From an uncultured Clostridia bacterium (lineage in GTDB: Bacteria > Bacillota > Clostridia > Christensenellales > UBA1242): a stretch of 64,000 nt of DNA. The stretch spans positions 216,378 through 280,377 of the forward strand of contig CAKVOP010000002.1 in NCBI GenBank assembly GCA_934793215.1. Direction: 5' to 3'. The translations under genes were made by a program, and so were the position numbers. Below the pieces are notes generated by a model. The model saw nothing but the letters and a program-made list of their open reading frames with translations. It did not search any database and was not told where the DNA came from. Every line of letters begins with the position of its first letter. Positions within the stretch are counted from its first letter, which is position 1. This document shows positions 16,601-26,443 of this stretch, piece by piece.

Positions 16601-17297
16601 AAAGTGAAAAGAAAAACTTTTCTATTTTGTCGTTGTATTTATAAGATAAATAGATAAGTGTCACTGCACCTACCGCAAGAACAGCCCAAACAACTAAACC
16701 CCAACCATAATAGGGAATTATATCTCCGCTTGACAAGTAGCTCACTAGAAATATTCCAATGGGTCTTGAAATAAATTGCGTTGTCATAAAAAAGCCCCAA
16801 CTCATGTCAGTAAGTCCAGCGACCAGGCACAGAATATCGTCTGGGAAAAGCGGTAAAAGCATCATAAGAAAAAATGAATACTTATATTTTGATAGTTTTT
16901 TTGTCCATTTCTCTTGAGCTTCTTTGCCCACCATAAAACGAACAACTTTTTTGCCAAATACCCTGCCAATAAAAAATGCCACCGCACTCCCTAAAAGTAT
17001 ACCCGCGAGGCTTAAAAGGGAGGACTGAAAGGGACCAAAAATTAAGCTTCCCGCCACCACAAAAATAGGCGAAGGAAGAGGCAAAAATGTCACTTGCAAA
17101 AATTGAAGAAACACAAATGCGAATCTTCCCCAAAAACCAAGTGATAAAATAAAATCTTTGAGTTTTTCTGCTGAATTAAGTTTTTCCCACAACCCCATCC
17201 ATTTCAATATAAAGTAAGACAAAACAGTGAAAGCACATATTGCCAAAACTACAATTAGTATCCTTAAAAATTTCTTTTTCTTTGAAAGAGATTCCAT
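16581..17297 (-). CDS. TVP38/TMEM64 (DedA-like) membrane protein
   Basis: 238 residues with about six helices and the SNARE-associated/VTT domain. Landmarks are LPLPSPIFVVAGSLIFGP, a long GxxxGSAVAFFIGRVFGKK helix and LPLFPDDILCLVAGLTDMSW. Family members are thought to move or scramble lipids across the membrane. No SD is seen; a GATAAT box ends six bases before the ATG but lacks a good -35, so this may be another leaderless gene. It overlaps the LysM gene tail to tail. Confidence 0.88.
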   Translation of the reverse strand: MESLSKKKKFLRILIVVLAICAFTVLSYFILKWMGLWEKLNSAEKLKDFILSLGFWGRFAFVFLQFLQVTFLPLPSPIFVVAGSLIFGPFQSSLLSLAGILLGSAVAFFIGRVFGKKVVRFMVGKEAQEKWTKKLSKYKYSFFLMMLLPLFPDDILCLVAGLTDMSWGFFMTTQFISRPIGIFLVSYLSSGDIIPYYGWGLVVWAVLAVGAVTLIYLSYKYNDKIEKFFFSLFKKKSG

Positions 17298-17383
17298 ATT
17301 TCTATTATCTTAAAACTAAACCTTTCTATTCGCAAAGAATATTATTTTTTCTTATGCAAATAATACATCAAAAAGGAGAAACT

Positions 17384-18913
17384 ATGGAAAACGATAAGAA
17401 AGAAAAAGCTCATAAAAAGAGAAAAACTGGGTCGTTTATATGGCTTATGAGTGTCTGTTTCATCGCAGTAGGACTACTTCTATTTTGTCAATTTTACTTT
17501 GGGGATACAATAAACTCCTCTACCACTTTTTATGAGGGCACAAAAATCAATGGTATTGATGTCTCTGGACTTAAAAAAAGCGAAGCACAAGATTTGCTTC
17601 AAACAACTTTTATAAATCAAAAAGACAATATAAATCTTACATTATCCGCAAACGGCAAAGACTATGTTATTGACGGAAAAAATCTTGAATTTGTGGGTAA
17701 TTTTGACGGAAACCTCGACCGAATTCTCGCTTACGGGCATGAAGGTAACATATTTGAAAAGCAAAAGGTTAAAAGCCAAATTGCAAAAGACGGTCTGGAT
17801 ATCTATATTCCCTATGAAGACATGCTAGGCAATCTTAACGATAAAGTAGAAGAAGTTTTGTCACAAGTCGAGGCACTGCCAACCTCCACCTTTATTTCTT
17901 TTGATCCTAACAGCGAGCAAATGTTTACATTAAATGAGGGCGGAAAAGGTTATGTTGCCAATAGAGATGAACTGAAAAAAAGTATCGCCCAAGCTCTTGC
18001 AACAGGTCAATCAAAAGTAGAAATACCTCTTCAAGAAGTCTTACCAAAAGAAGATTTATCTTCTCTATTAAATCAAATATCCTTGCGTTCAAAATTTAGC
18101 ACAAACTATGCAAAATCAACTCAAAGTCGAAAATCCAATATAAAACGTGCCCTCTCTGCTTTTAATGGCATGATAGTTGAACCAGGACAAAGAGTGTCGT
18201 TTAATGAAGTAACAGGGCCTCGCACAGCAAGTAACGGCTATAAAGATGGCAAGGTTATTATTGACGGAAGTTATGTTTCAGGTATAGGTGGTGGCGTTTG
18301 CCAAGCTTCGACAACATTATACAATGCACTTCTTCTTGGTGATATAACAGTTACAAAATCTTTTCACCATTCTCTCCCCGCTTCTTATGTGCCATTATCA
18401 TTTGACGCAATGGTAAGTGAAGGTTACGCAGACCTTGAATTCGTAAATAACCAAGACACACCAATTTACATCAAAGCCTATGGTACAGACGAAGAGGCAA
18501 TCGTCGAAATATATGGTGCACCTCTTGAAGATGGGCTTGAAATAAAAATTAGAAGCGAATTAGTAAAGGTTTTGCCACACGAAGGCGATACAATAATTAA
18601 AGATAGACTTGGCGAATATTCAAACAAAGTCCTATACGAGGGAGAATATTATCGTTTAAAATATCCACACGAAGGCTATGAAACACGCGGTTATTTGCAA
18701 TATTATCGCAATGGTGAACTTGTAGAAGAAAAGGAAGTTCGCCATGATAGCTACAAGCCTCAAAAAGGTGTTATCGTAGAAGGAGTTTGGGCGTTAGAAG
18801 AAGGTATGGAATTGCCAGAAAATGGCGTAAAATACATTTCGCCTCAAAAAATAACACAATCTGTTATTGATAACGCTAAAAAGCGAAGCGAACTTGTTCA
18901 ATCAGGACGATAA
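17384..18913 (+). CDS. VanW-family exported protein
   Basis: 509 residues: a basic cytoplasmic N-terminus, one transmembrane anchor (about residues 20-42), a peptidoglycan-binding_4-like domain (KINGIDVSGLKKSEA...), then the VanW domain with its hallmarks FNEVTGPRTASNGY and GIGGGVCQASTTLYNA, and a C-terminal G5-like tail. Members are common near cell-wall genes of Firmicutes; function is undefined. The start at 17384 has AAAGGAGA eight bases upstream. Upstream in-frame codons overlap the divergent TVP38 gene and are unlikely to be used. Confidence 0.9.
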   Translation: MENDKKEKAHKKRKTGSFIWLMSVCFIAVGLLLFCQFYFGDTINSSTTFYEGTKINGIDVSGLKKSEAQDLLQTTFINQKDNINLTLSANGKDYVIDGKNLEFVGNFDGNLDRILAYGHEGNIFEKQKVKSQIAKDGLDIYIPYEDMLGNLNDKVEEVLSQVEALPTSTFISFDPNSEQMFTLNEGGKGYVANRDELKKSIAQALATGQSKVEIPLQEVLPKEDLSSLLNQISLRSKFSTNYAKSTQSRKSNIKRALSAFNGMIVEPGQRVSFNEVTGPRTASNGYKDGKVIIDGSYVSGIGGGVCQASTTLYNALLLGDITVTKSFHHSLPASYVPLSFDAMVSEGYADLEFVNNQDTPIYIKAYGTDEEAIVEIYGAPLEDGLEIKIRSELVKVLPHEGDTIIKDRLGEYSNKVLYEGEYYRLKYPHEGYETRGYLQYYRNGELVEEKEVRHDSYKPQKGVIVEGVWALEEGMELPENGVKYISPQKITQSVIDNAKKRSELVQSGR

Positions 18914-18947
18914 ATTTTTATAAGAAGACACAAATTAACTTGAATAC

Positions 18948-18994
18948 AAAAAGACCTTAAAATAGGCGTTTTACACCTGTTTAAGGTCTTTTTC
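18948..18994. terminator. bidirectional terminator between vanW-family gene and cca
   Basis: Stem AAAAAGACCTTAA / TTAAGGTCTTTTT (18948-18960 with 18981-18993), with A/T tracts suitable for both converging genes. Confidence 0.75.
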
Positions 18995-19002
18995 TTAAAA
19001 TT

Positions 19003-20238
19003 TTAAAGATATTTTAGTTTAGATTCTATCGCCTCGATTAGTTCTTCTTTCTCGTTTACTAAATTACCATCAAAAATGTCACTTAAAAGGCTTTCCAAAA
19101 TCGCGTTATATCTCATCGGCTTAACTGTTGGATAATGCTCTTTTATATCATCACCATTTATTTTTAATTCTTTCACAGAGACTACTATTTTGTGAGCAAT
19201 GATATACTTGTAGAAAAATTGATATTTACTTGCCAAGTAGCGACTTTTATGGACAAGCAATAGATAAATACTTGGAAAATTGTTAAAGTACTTGAAAAAA
19301 TATGGTTTATTTTGCATGCGGTTAAGTGCTTCATAATATCCAGAGATGATATTTATATATTGTTCAAGCATCTTTTTACTCATTCCAAAAGTACCATTTA
19401 AAATAAGGTTTAGATAATAGGAAATTGAAATAGGATTTGCAGAGTCAATAATGTCGATTAAAAGACCTTGGCTTCTATGCTCGACCTTTTTGACCATGCG
19501 ATACTTTACACGGCTACACCCCACGCCAAGGATATCCCAGATGCCAGCCTTATTAAACTGCTTCAAGACCGTCATGTAAGCATTTGACTTTGAAGTTCCT
19601 TTATATTTTGGACTATGCAAAATTTTGGTAATTTCGCTTATAACTCTCTCTCCAGAAACATCACGCAGGTTTGAAATATATTTTACGGCAGATGCAAAAG
19701 TTGCCTTGTCGATTTTAAAATTTAATTCGCCCTGAAAACGGAACATTCTCAATATTCTGAGCCCGTCGTGGCAAAGCACTTCGTCAGGAGTTTCTATTGT
19801 TCGCAAAATTCTCTTACGTATGTCATCTTCACCATTATAAAAATCAAGAAGCCTATCATTTTTGATGTCATAATAAAGTGCGTTGCATGTGAAATCCCTT
19901 CTTTTTGCGTCCTCACTTACTGCCTTAATAAAAGTTACCTTTTCTGGTGAATGTGCCCCACCTTCGGCGTAACTGTCTCGCCTAAAAGTGGTGTACTCAT
20001 ACTTTTCTTCATCAGCACAAATATAAGCACTGCCTAATGATTTATTCTTGACTTTTAACTGAAATTTTGTACCTGCAAGAACTTTTTCAAGTTCGTCAAT
20101 CGTTAAACTTGAACACAAATCAATGTCGTCAGTTTTTATTCCCATGATTGAGTTACGCACATAACCGCCCACAATATAAAGTTCGCATGGAAAAAGCGTG
20201 GTTAAATCTCGTAAATTTTTTGGAATAACAATATTCAT
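19003..20238 (-). CDS. cca: CCA tRNA nucleotidyltransferase
   Basis: 411 residues, class II. It adds or repairs the 3'-CCA of tRNAs. Motifs: the flexible loop and G-rich start (VGGYVRNS), the metal-binding DIDLCS, the RRDFTCNAL nucleotide pocket and EVLCHDGLRILRMFRF. Both complete tRNA genes in this window already encode CCA, so the enzyme would act mainly in repair for these. The SD is GAGGGG. It converges with the VanW-family gene across a shared terminator. Confidence 0.95.
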   Translation of the reverse strand: MNIVIPKNLRDLTTLFPCELYIVGGYVRNSIMGIKTDDIDLCSSLTIDELEKVLAGTKFQLKVKNKSLGSAYICADEEKYEYTTFRRDSYAEGGAHSPEKVTFIKAVSEDAKRRDFTCNALYYDIKNDRLLDFYNGEDDIRKRILRTIETPDEVLCHDGLRILRMFRFQGELNFKIDKATFASAVKYISNLRDVSGERVISEITKILHSPKYKGTSKSNAYMTVLKQFNKAGIWDILGVGCSRVKYRMVKKVEHRSQGLLIDIIDSANPISISYYLNLILNGTFGMSKKMLEQYINIISGYYEALNRMQNKPYFFKYFNNFPSIYLLLVHKSRYLASKYQFFYKYIIAHKIVVSVKELKINGDDIKEHYPTVKPMRYNAILESLLSDIFDGNLVNEKEELIEAIESKLKYL

Positions 20239-20333
20239 TTCCCCCTCACAGCCCCCTTTTTAGAGGATAAAAGTTCTATCACAAACAATCATAACAATTT
20301 CGACAAGCAAAGTCAAATCTATTTGTAATAAAG

Positions 20334-20362
20334 TTGACTTTAAAAAATTAAATAATTATAAT
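20334..20362 (+). promoter_or_regulatory. promoter of P-type ATPase, predicted leaderless
   Basis: TTGACT (20334-20339), 17 nt, TATAAT (20357-20362), then seven bases and ATG at 20370. No SD is present. The predicted +1 coincides with the start codon. Confidence 0.7.
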
Positions 20363-20369
20363 ATTAGTG

Positions 20370-22964
20370 ATGAAAAAGAAAAGAATTGTAGTAGAAATTA
20401 AAGATTCACAACTGAAAAGTAATAAAAAATTTAACAAATATTACTTTTCTGTTTCTGTGCCAAACACTTTTTACTATAACCAAATTCCTGATAAAAAAGG
20501 ATTTTTTGATAAATTAAAAGACAAGTTTTCACAAAAAAAAGATAAAAAGCAAGAAGAAAAGGTTGAAGATATATCTCTTCCATCAAACATTGAAAGATAT
20601 AACCCAACAGCGAGCGAGGGACTGACAAAAGCGCAAGTCGAAGAAAGAATTGCATCTAAACTCACAAATGAAAATAAAATTAAATCTTCAAAGTCTTATG
20701 GTTCTATCTTCGTAAAAAATATTTTTACATTTTTCAACATGCTTTGGACAATCATTGCAATCGCTTTATGTGCAGTAGGCTCTTATAAGGAACTTTTGTT
20801 TGTATTTGTTATTGTTGCAAACACGGCTATTGCCATAATTCAAGAAATAAGAGCAAAAGTCGCCGTTGAAAAATTGTCGATGATAACCTCACCTCTCGTT
20901 AAAACGATAAGAGAAGGCAATCAAGTAAATATTTCAGCCGACAAACTGGTGCTAGATGATGTTATTTACCTCACAAGCGGAAATCAAATACCAAGTGACT
21001 GCAAAATTATAGAAGGCAAAGTTGAAGTGAATGAAAGTTTGCTTACCGGCGAGTCAAATGCCATTGAAAAAACACTTGGGGACGATTTGCTCTCTGGAAG
21101 TTTTATTGTTTCAGGCGTATGTTATGCTCGAATAGAAAAAGTTGGCAAAAGCAACTACATTCATCAAATTGCAAAGAAAGCAAAGGAATTCAAAGCACCT
21201 CAATCAAACCTTTTCAAAGACTTGAACAGACTTATCAAATACATCGGTATTGCCCTTGTGCCTATTGGAGTCTTGACTTTTCTTAAAGAATACGCCGAAC
21301 CTGCTTCAACAATTAAAACACAAATAGAAAACACAAGCGGGGCTCTAACAAGCATGATACCTGCGGGAATGTTCCTACTGGTTACCATTTCACTCGCTGT
21401 GGGCGTTGTCAAACTCGCCAAAAAGAAAACTTTGGTGCGTGACCTCTACTCTATTGAAATGCTTGCAAGAACTAATGTTTTATGTCTTGACAAAACAGGC
21501 ACAATAACAGACGGCACGATGCGAGTTGTAGATTTTATGAGTTACTCGAAAAAAAGAAAATCTTCGGTTCAAAAATTGATTGCAAATGTTCTTAATGCTC
21601 AAAAGACATCAAATGCAACAAGCACTGCGATGATAAAGGAATTTGGTCAAAGCGATAGTTTAGACGCATTAAACCAAGCAGAATTTAGTTCTGATAAGAA
21701 ATACTCAATCACACAACTGTCAAATAAAAATATTTATTTCTTGGGTGCTTACTCCAACATAAAATGCCCAATATCTGCTGAACAACTTGCCTTCATTGAA
21801 GAAAAGCAAGCCCAAGGGTTGAGAATTATTGCTTTCGCAGAACAAGAAGGCGGAAAGTTTGATAAAGATATGAATGGCAAAAACGCCAGACTTCTTGCAC
21901 TTGTCGTCATTGAAGAGCATATTCGAGATGACGCAATAGAAACAATCCAATGGTTTAAATTTAATGGCGTCGAAGTTAAAATAATCTCTGGTGATGCACC
22001 TCAAACAGTTGCAAAAATAGCACAAAGAGTTGGAGTGGAAAATAGTGAAAAATATATTTCACTAGAAAACATGTCGCTCGACGAAGTAGAACAAATCGCA
22101 GACCAATTTACCGTTTTTGGACGCGTTACACCCGAGCAAAAATACACACTTGTCAAGGCACTGAAAAAGAAAGGAAAAGTGGTCGCAATGACGGGTGATG
22201 GCGTTAATGATACCCTTGCATTGAAAGAGGCTGATTGTTCTATCGCAATGGCAGACGGAAGTGAAGTTGCAAGAAGTATCTCAAACCTTGTTCTTTTAGA
22301 TTCAAACTTCTCATCTTTGCCATCTGTCGTTAAGGAAGGCAGACAAGTTATAAACAATGTTCAAAACTCCGCATCTCTCTTCCTTATGAAAACATTCTTT
22401 GCCATAACACTTACGATTATCACATTATTTTTACAAATCAACTACCCTTTCAAACCAAGCATGATGCTTTTATTAGAATCATTTGTCATTGGAATTCCAT
22501 CATTTATTTTAACATTTGAGCCTAACACAAAACGAATAAATGGAAATTTTATTCCACAAGTTATGAAACGTGCTCTTCCAAGAGCATTCTTAATGCTGTT
22601 AAACGTTTTGGTAATTATGATGCTTTACTATTCTCAAACAATAAGTATTCTTTCAAGTGAAGAATACAAAACGCTTTGCGTGCTTGTTTTAACCTACACT
22701 GGTTTTTTAAACCTTGTCACATTGTGCGTACCTCCAACCCTGCTCAAATGGCTGGCAATGATATTCTCGTTTGTGACAGTAACTATTTCAATTTGCGTAG
22801 TTCCAAATATGTTCTCAATTCAATCTAATTCAGCAACTGTGCTTATTACATTCTTCGCAATAATCCTTGTTTCAGTCATTATATTAACAATTATTAAATT
22901 GAATTCAAAGAGGATAGACCGACTACGCGAAAAAGTCATTAGTTTACTTCAAAAGCAAAGTTAA
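20370..22964 (+). CDS. CtpE-like cation-transporting P-type ATPase
   Basis: An 864-residue P-type ATPase. It has an actuator loop (LLTGESNAIEK), phosphorylation site DKTGTITDG (Asp374), nucleotide-binding domain and hinge TGDGVNDTLALKEADCSIAMADGSE. The fourth helix carries SMIPAGMFLL, close to the P(E/A)G motif of the CtpE subgroup; M. tuberculosis CtpE is a calcium-import ATPase, so calcium is a reasonable but unproven substrate. The metal-binding N-terminal domains and CPC motif of heavy-metal pumps are absent. About ten helices. A GTG codon precedes the ATG (20367), and either may be used. No SD. Confidence 0.9.
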   Translation: MKKKRIVVEIKDSQLKSNKKFNKYYFSVSVPNTFYYNQIPDKKGFFDKLKDKFSQKKDKKQEEKVEDISLPSNIERYNPTASEGLTKAQVEERIASKLTNENKIKSSKSYGSIFVKNIFTFFNMLWTIIAIALCAVGSYKELLFVFVIVANTAIAIIQEIRAKVAVEKLSMITSPLVKTIREGNQVNISADKLVLDDVIYLTSGNQIPSDCKIIEGKVEVNESLLTGESNAIEKTLGDDLLSGSFIVSGVCYARIEKVGKSNYIHQIAKKAKEFKAPQSNLFKDLNRLIKYIGIALVPIGVLTFLKEYAEPASTIKTQIENTSGALTSMIPAGMFLLVTISLAVGVVKLAKKKTLVRDLYSIEMLARTNVLCLDKTGTITDGTMRVVDFMSYSKKRKSSVQKLIANVLNAQKTSNATSTAMIKEFGQSDSLDALNQAEFSSDKKYSITQLSNKNIYFLGAYSNIKCPISAEQLAFIEEKQAQGLRIIAFAEQEGGKFDKDMNGKNARLLALVVIEEHIRDDAIETIQWFKFNGVEVKIISGDAPQTVAKIAQRVGVENSEKYISLENMSLDEVEQIADQFTVFGRVTPEQKYTLVKALKKKGKVVAMTGDGVNDTLALKEADCSIAMADGSEVARSISNLVLLDSNFSSLPSVVKEGRQVINNVQNSASLFLMKTFFAITLTIITLFLQINYPFKPSMMLLLESFVIGIPSFILTFEPNTKRINGNFIPQVMKRALPRAFLMLLNVLVIMMLYYSQTISILSSEEYKTLCVLVLTYTGFLNLVTLCVPPTLLKWLAMIFSFVTVTISICVVPNMFSIQSNSATVLITFFAIILVSVIILTIIKLNSKRIDRLREKVISLLQKQS

Positions 22965-22996
22965 ATGGTTAAAATCATGAATCTCAATATCTATAA

Positions 22997-23042
22997 TTGA
23001 TAGAGATTGATTATAGAAATTGATAGAGATTGATTATAAATA
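22997..23042. repeat. two-copy direct repeat, 23-bp period
   Basis: The sequence TTGATAGAGATTGATTATA occurs at 22997 and again at 23020, separated by GAAA. It is intergenic, just downstream of the ATPase gene. Confidence 0.7.
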
Positions 23043-23151
23043 AATCATAACTTATAAGAGCATTAATTTTATCATAATAAAACGAATTAAAAACCACCAT
23101 GATACGAAGTGAACCCCATTTTTGCACCGCAAAAATAAAAACCACTTCAAA

Positions 23152-23195
23152 AAAAATATCTCCTTATGGTAAAATCCATATAGGAGGTATTTTTT
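23152..23195 (+). terminator. hairpin with U-tract downstream of the P-type ATPase gene
   Basis: Imperfect inverted repeat: AAATATCTCCTTATGG pairs with CCATATAGGAGGTATTT around a short loop and is followed by TTTTTTAT. Possible terminator for the plus-strand ATPase gene. The arms are imperfect, so confidence is moderate. Confidence 0.5.
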
Positions 23196-23240
23196 ATATC
23201 TCAATAATAACCTTGTTTAAACTGACCTTTCTTTTCAACA

Positions 23241-23290
23241 AAAAGCCACCAGCAAATGAGCATGCCCAAACTGGTGGATTTTTTATTAGT
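23241..23290. terminator. bidirectional terminator
   Basis: Stem CCACCAG/CTGGTGG (23247-23253 with 23272-23278), with A5 before and T6 after. It can serve both the ATPase gene and the opposing ftsH transcription unit. Confidence 0.7.
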
Positions 23291-23318
23291 AAATTTAGTT
23301 TCAATTCTCTTTTTTAGT

Positions 23319-24023
23319 TTACTGCAAACTATTAACAAATTGATAAACTGCATAAGTGTTTGCACTTACAGTAATTGAAAGTAAAGCGTTTGCACGATTT
23401 GTGCAAGAACCAAAATAGAAGGTTGTTTCTGTCCAAGCATCTTCGCTTGACAATGTAAAATAAACATCTCTATATTCTATTGTTTGGTCGCCTTGAACAA
23501 TAACTGATGTGTACTCTTTTCCATTTGCAGAGTAAAGCTTTTGAAGCGAGTCATATTGGAAATGAACATAGTTCTTTCCAAGTTTTGAAGAAAGATTTTG
23601 ATGTATGCCACTTCCTTCACCTGTTGTGCTTGAAAAAGTCAAATAGAACTTTTCGCTTGTACTTTCTTCAATCTTGTATGCACCTGCATCACCAGCAAAA
23701 AGGGCTGAAAGGTAAGTGCTAATAAATGAATCGTCAATATGTTTGGCAACTTTATTGTAGTTAGTTTCATTTAAACTCTTTTCAAATGTGGTTTTGGTAC
23801 TATCAATAGTAACTTCAATTTCATTTGAAGGTTTAATAAAGTATGGTTTCAAATTCACTCTTACCACGCTCATTGTTACAATGGTAACAACAAGGGCAAA
23901 GCAAAGAAAAGTGATAATTGAAAAAGAGATTATTCTTTTTCTTTTCTTTTTTGCTAAAATTTCATCACTTACAGATTTTAAAACATTATCAACATGCTGA
24001 TTATTTACTGCTTTCTCTTCCAT
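23319..24023 (-). CDS. single-pass membrane protein, unknown
   Basis: 234 residues: a charged cytoplasmic N-terminus ending KKKRKR, one transmembrane helix (about residues 31-52) and an extracytoplasmic beta-rich domain that I do not recognise. The ATG follows the ftsH stop by 3 bp, so it is co-transcribed and probably translationally coupled to ftsH. The tight linkage invites a role as an FtsH modulator or substrate at the membrane, but no sequence motif supports it. Confidence 0.7.
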   Translation of the reverse strand: MEEKAVNNQHVDNVLKSVSDEILAKKKRKRIISFSIITFLCFALVVTIVTMSVVRVNLKPYFIKPSNEIEVTIDSTKTTFEKSLNETNYNKVAKHIDDSFISTYLSALFAGDAGAYKIEESTSEKFYLTFSSTTGEGSGIHQNLSSKLGKNYVHFQYDSLQKLYSANGKEYTSVIVQGDQTIEYRDVYFTLSSEDAWTETTFYFGSCTNRANALLSITVSANTYAVYQFVNSLQ

Positions 24024-24025
24024 GC

Positions 24026-26332
24026 TTACTCTCCTTTATCCTCTGTACCAGAATTATCATCAATTTTCTTCGTTCTTGGTTTTCTTGCAATATGTTTTTT
24101 CTCTTCTTTTTGCTCTGTGTTTTCTTCTGGTCTTTCAACTTTAATTTCATCTTTTAAAAAGTCTTGTGTTTTTTCGGCTGTTTCTTCGGGTTTATCCGTT
24201 GTCAATTCTTCTTTGTCTTCTTCCAAATTTACAGCATAATTTTTCTTGATGAGTTCGTATTCTTCCTCGGTTATTATCCCGTTTTCAAGAAGTTTTTGTC
24301 CCTCTAATAATTTCCTTTCCATTAGAGTCTTTTTTGCAAGAGTTTCTCTTTCTTTTTTCTCTTTTTCTTCTTTTTCGCGTTGAAGAGCTTGCTTTTCGTC
24401 CATAACTTTCGCTATTTCAGTCGCACTCTTGCCCTCCATAAGCATATCAACTTCTTCTTTGTTGATTGTTTCTTTATCAAGAAGAAGCGTTGCCATTTCA
24501 TGAAGCAAGTTTTCGTTATCTTGCAAGAGTTTCTTTGCTCGTTTGTAGTTATAGTCAAGAATTGCTTTTACTTCTTCGTCTGCCTCGGAAGCAAGTTTTT
24601 CAGAAAAGTCATTTTTAGTTTGATAATCTCTGCCAATAAACAATTGTTCACTGCTGTCAAGTGACAAGAAACCAATGTTTTTACTCATACCCCAGTTGTG
24701 AACCATTCTTCTCGCAATTTTTGACGCATGAGCAATATCGCTTGACGCACCAGTTGTAATATCTTTAAAAATAATCTCTTCCGCGATTCTTCCGCCCATT
24801 GTCATAGCAATTTCGTCCATGAGTTGGTTATAAGTGCGGTATGAATTATCATTTTCAGGGCGTTGCATTGTGTACCCACCTGCTGACCCTCTTGGTATAA
24901 TCGAAACTTCTTGCACATCATCTGCGTTTTTGAGAAGTTTGCCAAGGATAGCGTGACCTGATTCATGATAAGCTGTGATTTTACGGTCTCTGTCAGTAAC
25001 AAGTCGAGACTTCTTTTGAGGCCCCATTGTCACTTTATTGATACCCTCTGTAATATCAGCCATAATGATTTTTGGTCTGTTTGCTCTTGCAGCCAAAATT
25101 GCTGCCTCGTTAAGCATATTTTCAATGTCAGCCCCAGTAAAACCAACTGTGATTTTAGCAAGGGTTTTAAAATCTACATTTTCGTCAATAGGCTTATTTC
25201 TTGCATGAATTCTTAAAATGCCTTCTCTGCCTTTAACATCTGGGACATTTACATAAATTTGTCTATCAAATCTGCCCGGTCTTAAAAGTGCAGGATCGAG
25301 GACATCAGCTCTGTTTGTTGCAGCAAGCACAATAATGCCTTCATTTGACTCAAACCCGTCCATTTCAACAAGAAGCTGGTTTAATGTTTGCTCTCTTTCA
25401 TCATTTCCACCACCAAGGCCTGCCCCTCTTTGACGACCAACGGCATCAATTTCATCAATAAAGATAATGCATGGCTTATAACGTTTTGCTTGTTCAAAGA
25501 GGTCTCTTACTCTTGAAGCACCAACGCCTACAAACATTTCAACAAAGTCCGAACCACTGATTGAGATAAATCTGCAATTCGCTTCTCCCGCAACAGCTCT
25601 TGCAAGCAATGTTTTACCTGTTCCTGGATTGCCCACCAAAAGCACACCTTTTGGAATTCTTGCCCCAAGGTCTGTGAACTTTTTAGGATTTTTCAAAAAC
25701 TCTACAAGTTCTTCAAGCTCGGCTTTTTCTTCATCACTTCCAGCAATATCGTCAAACCTAACTTTACTTGTCGTATAAGCCTTTGCTCGGCTTTTCCCAA
25801 AGCCCATTGCACTTTTGTTTGACGAACTGATAAGTCTATAAATCATAAATATGATGAATATTCCAAAGCCTAAATAAAGCACTTGTGAAATTATGTTCCA
25901 GACATCAATTCCCCTTTCTCCTTTCTTGATGGAGATAAGTTCTTTTTGCTCATCTTGTGGAGCAGTTTTGTTAAATTCAACTACGCTATCATTATACTCT
26001 TTTATGGCATTCTTTGTAAAAAGAAGCACGTCATCACCATATTCATAATTGATATAGTAATCTGCGTAATCAGGGAATCCCTTTTCAAATTTAGAATTGT
26101 TTACGAGAAAATAAATTGAGTTATCCTTATAATAAACAGCAACAACTCTTTCTGTTTGATCGTCTTTGTTTTTATGTGTCCCATTTATAAGTTGTTGAAT
26201 TTCAGTTTCTCCGCCATAAATGTACTGCCCTTTATAGCCAGTGTTAGAAAACATTAAAAATAGTATTACTGCCGAAAAAAGCAAAACTACAACCCAAAAT
26301 GACCACTTAAATTTTGGTTTTTTCTCTTCCAT
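24026..26332 (-). CDS. ftsH: ATP-dependent zinc metalloprotease FtsH
   Basis: 768 residues. Membrane-bound AAA+ protease that degrades misfolded membrane and regulatory proteins. Order: first helix (about residues 10-28), extracytoplasmic domain, second helix, AAA domain with Walker A GNPGTGKT (about residue 231), Walker B ([16 protein letters not shown]), second region of homology ([10 protein letters not shown]), and protease motif HESGH (about residue 455). It is longer than the usual 600-650 because of a roughly 150-residue highly charged C-terminal tail ending in Lys-rich and Glu-rich stretches. The start at 26332 has AAGGAGG five bases upstream. Confidence 0.97.
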   Translation of the reverse strand: MEEKKPKFKWSFWVVVLLFSAVILFLMFSNTGYKGQYIYGGETEIQQLINGTHKNKDDQTERVVAVYYKDNSIYFLVNNSKFEKGFPDYADYYINYEYGDDVLLFTKNAIKEYNDSVVEFNKTAPQDEQKELISIKKGERGIDVWNIISQVLYLGFGIFIIFMIYRLISSSNKSAMGFGKSRAKAYTTSKVRFDDIAGSDEEKAELEELVEFLKNPKKFTDLGARIPKGVLLVGNPGTGKTLLARAVAGEANCRFISISGSDFVEMFVGVGASRVRDLFEQAKRYKPCIIFIDEIDAVGRQRGAGLGGGNDEREQTLNQLLVEMDGFESNEGIIVLAATNRADVLDPALLRPGRFDRQIYVNVPDVKGREGILRIHARNKPIDENVDFKTLAKITVGFTGADIENMLNEAAILAARANRPKIIMADITEGINKVTMGPQKKSRLVTDRDRKITAYHESGHAILGKLLKNADDVQEVSIIPRGSAGGYTMQRPENDNSYRTYNQLMDEIAMTMGGRIAEEIIFKDITTGASSDIAHASKIARRMVHNWGMSKNIGFLSLDSSEQLFIGRDYQTKNDFSEKLASEADEEVKAILDYNYKRAKKLLQDNENLLHEMATLLLDKETINKEEVDMLMEGKSATEIAKVMDEKQALQREKEEKEKKERETLAKKTLMERKLLEGQKLLENGIITEEEYELIKKNYAVNLEEDKEELTTDKPEETAEKTQDFLKDEIKVERPEENTEQKEEKKHIARKPRTKKIDDNSGTEDKGE

Positions 26333-26443
26333 GAAGCCTCCTTGCTCATTTTTCAAGATATTGTACCATAAAAAAATGTTTCAAGCAAGTAAAACGCCCC
26401 CATTTTGTGGTTAATTTTTGCATAGTTTTCTCTTTCGACAATT

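Larger units (their letters stand above)
22965..23318. other. gene-free convergent intergenic region
   Basis: The 354 bp between the ATPase gene and the converging ftsH-distal gene hold a 23-bp-period direct repeat (22997-23042) and two hairpins (23152-23195 and 23241-23290). A short open frame at 23099-23317 runs through both hairpins and has no SD, so I do not call it. Confidence 0.6.

Noticed and set aside
23099..23317. Open frame of 72 codons between the ATPase gene and the ftsH-distal gene
   Set aside because: It runs through two terminator hairpins, has no SD and its residue pattern looks like translated AT-rich noncoding DNA.
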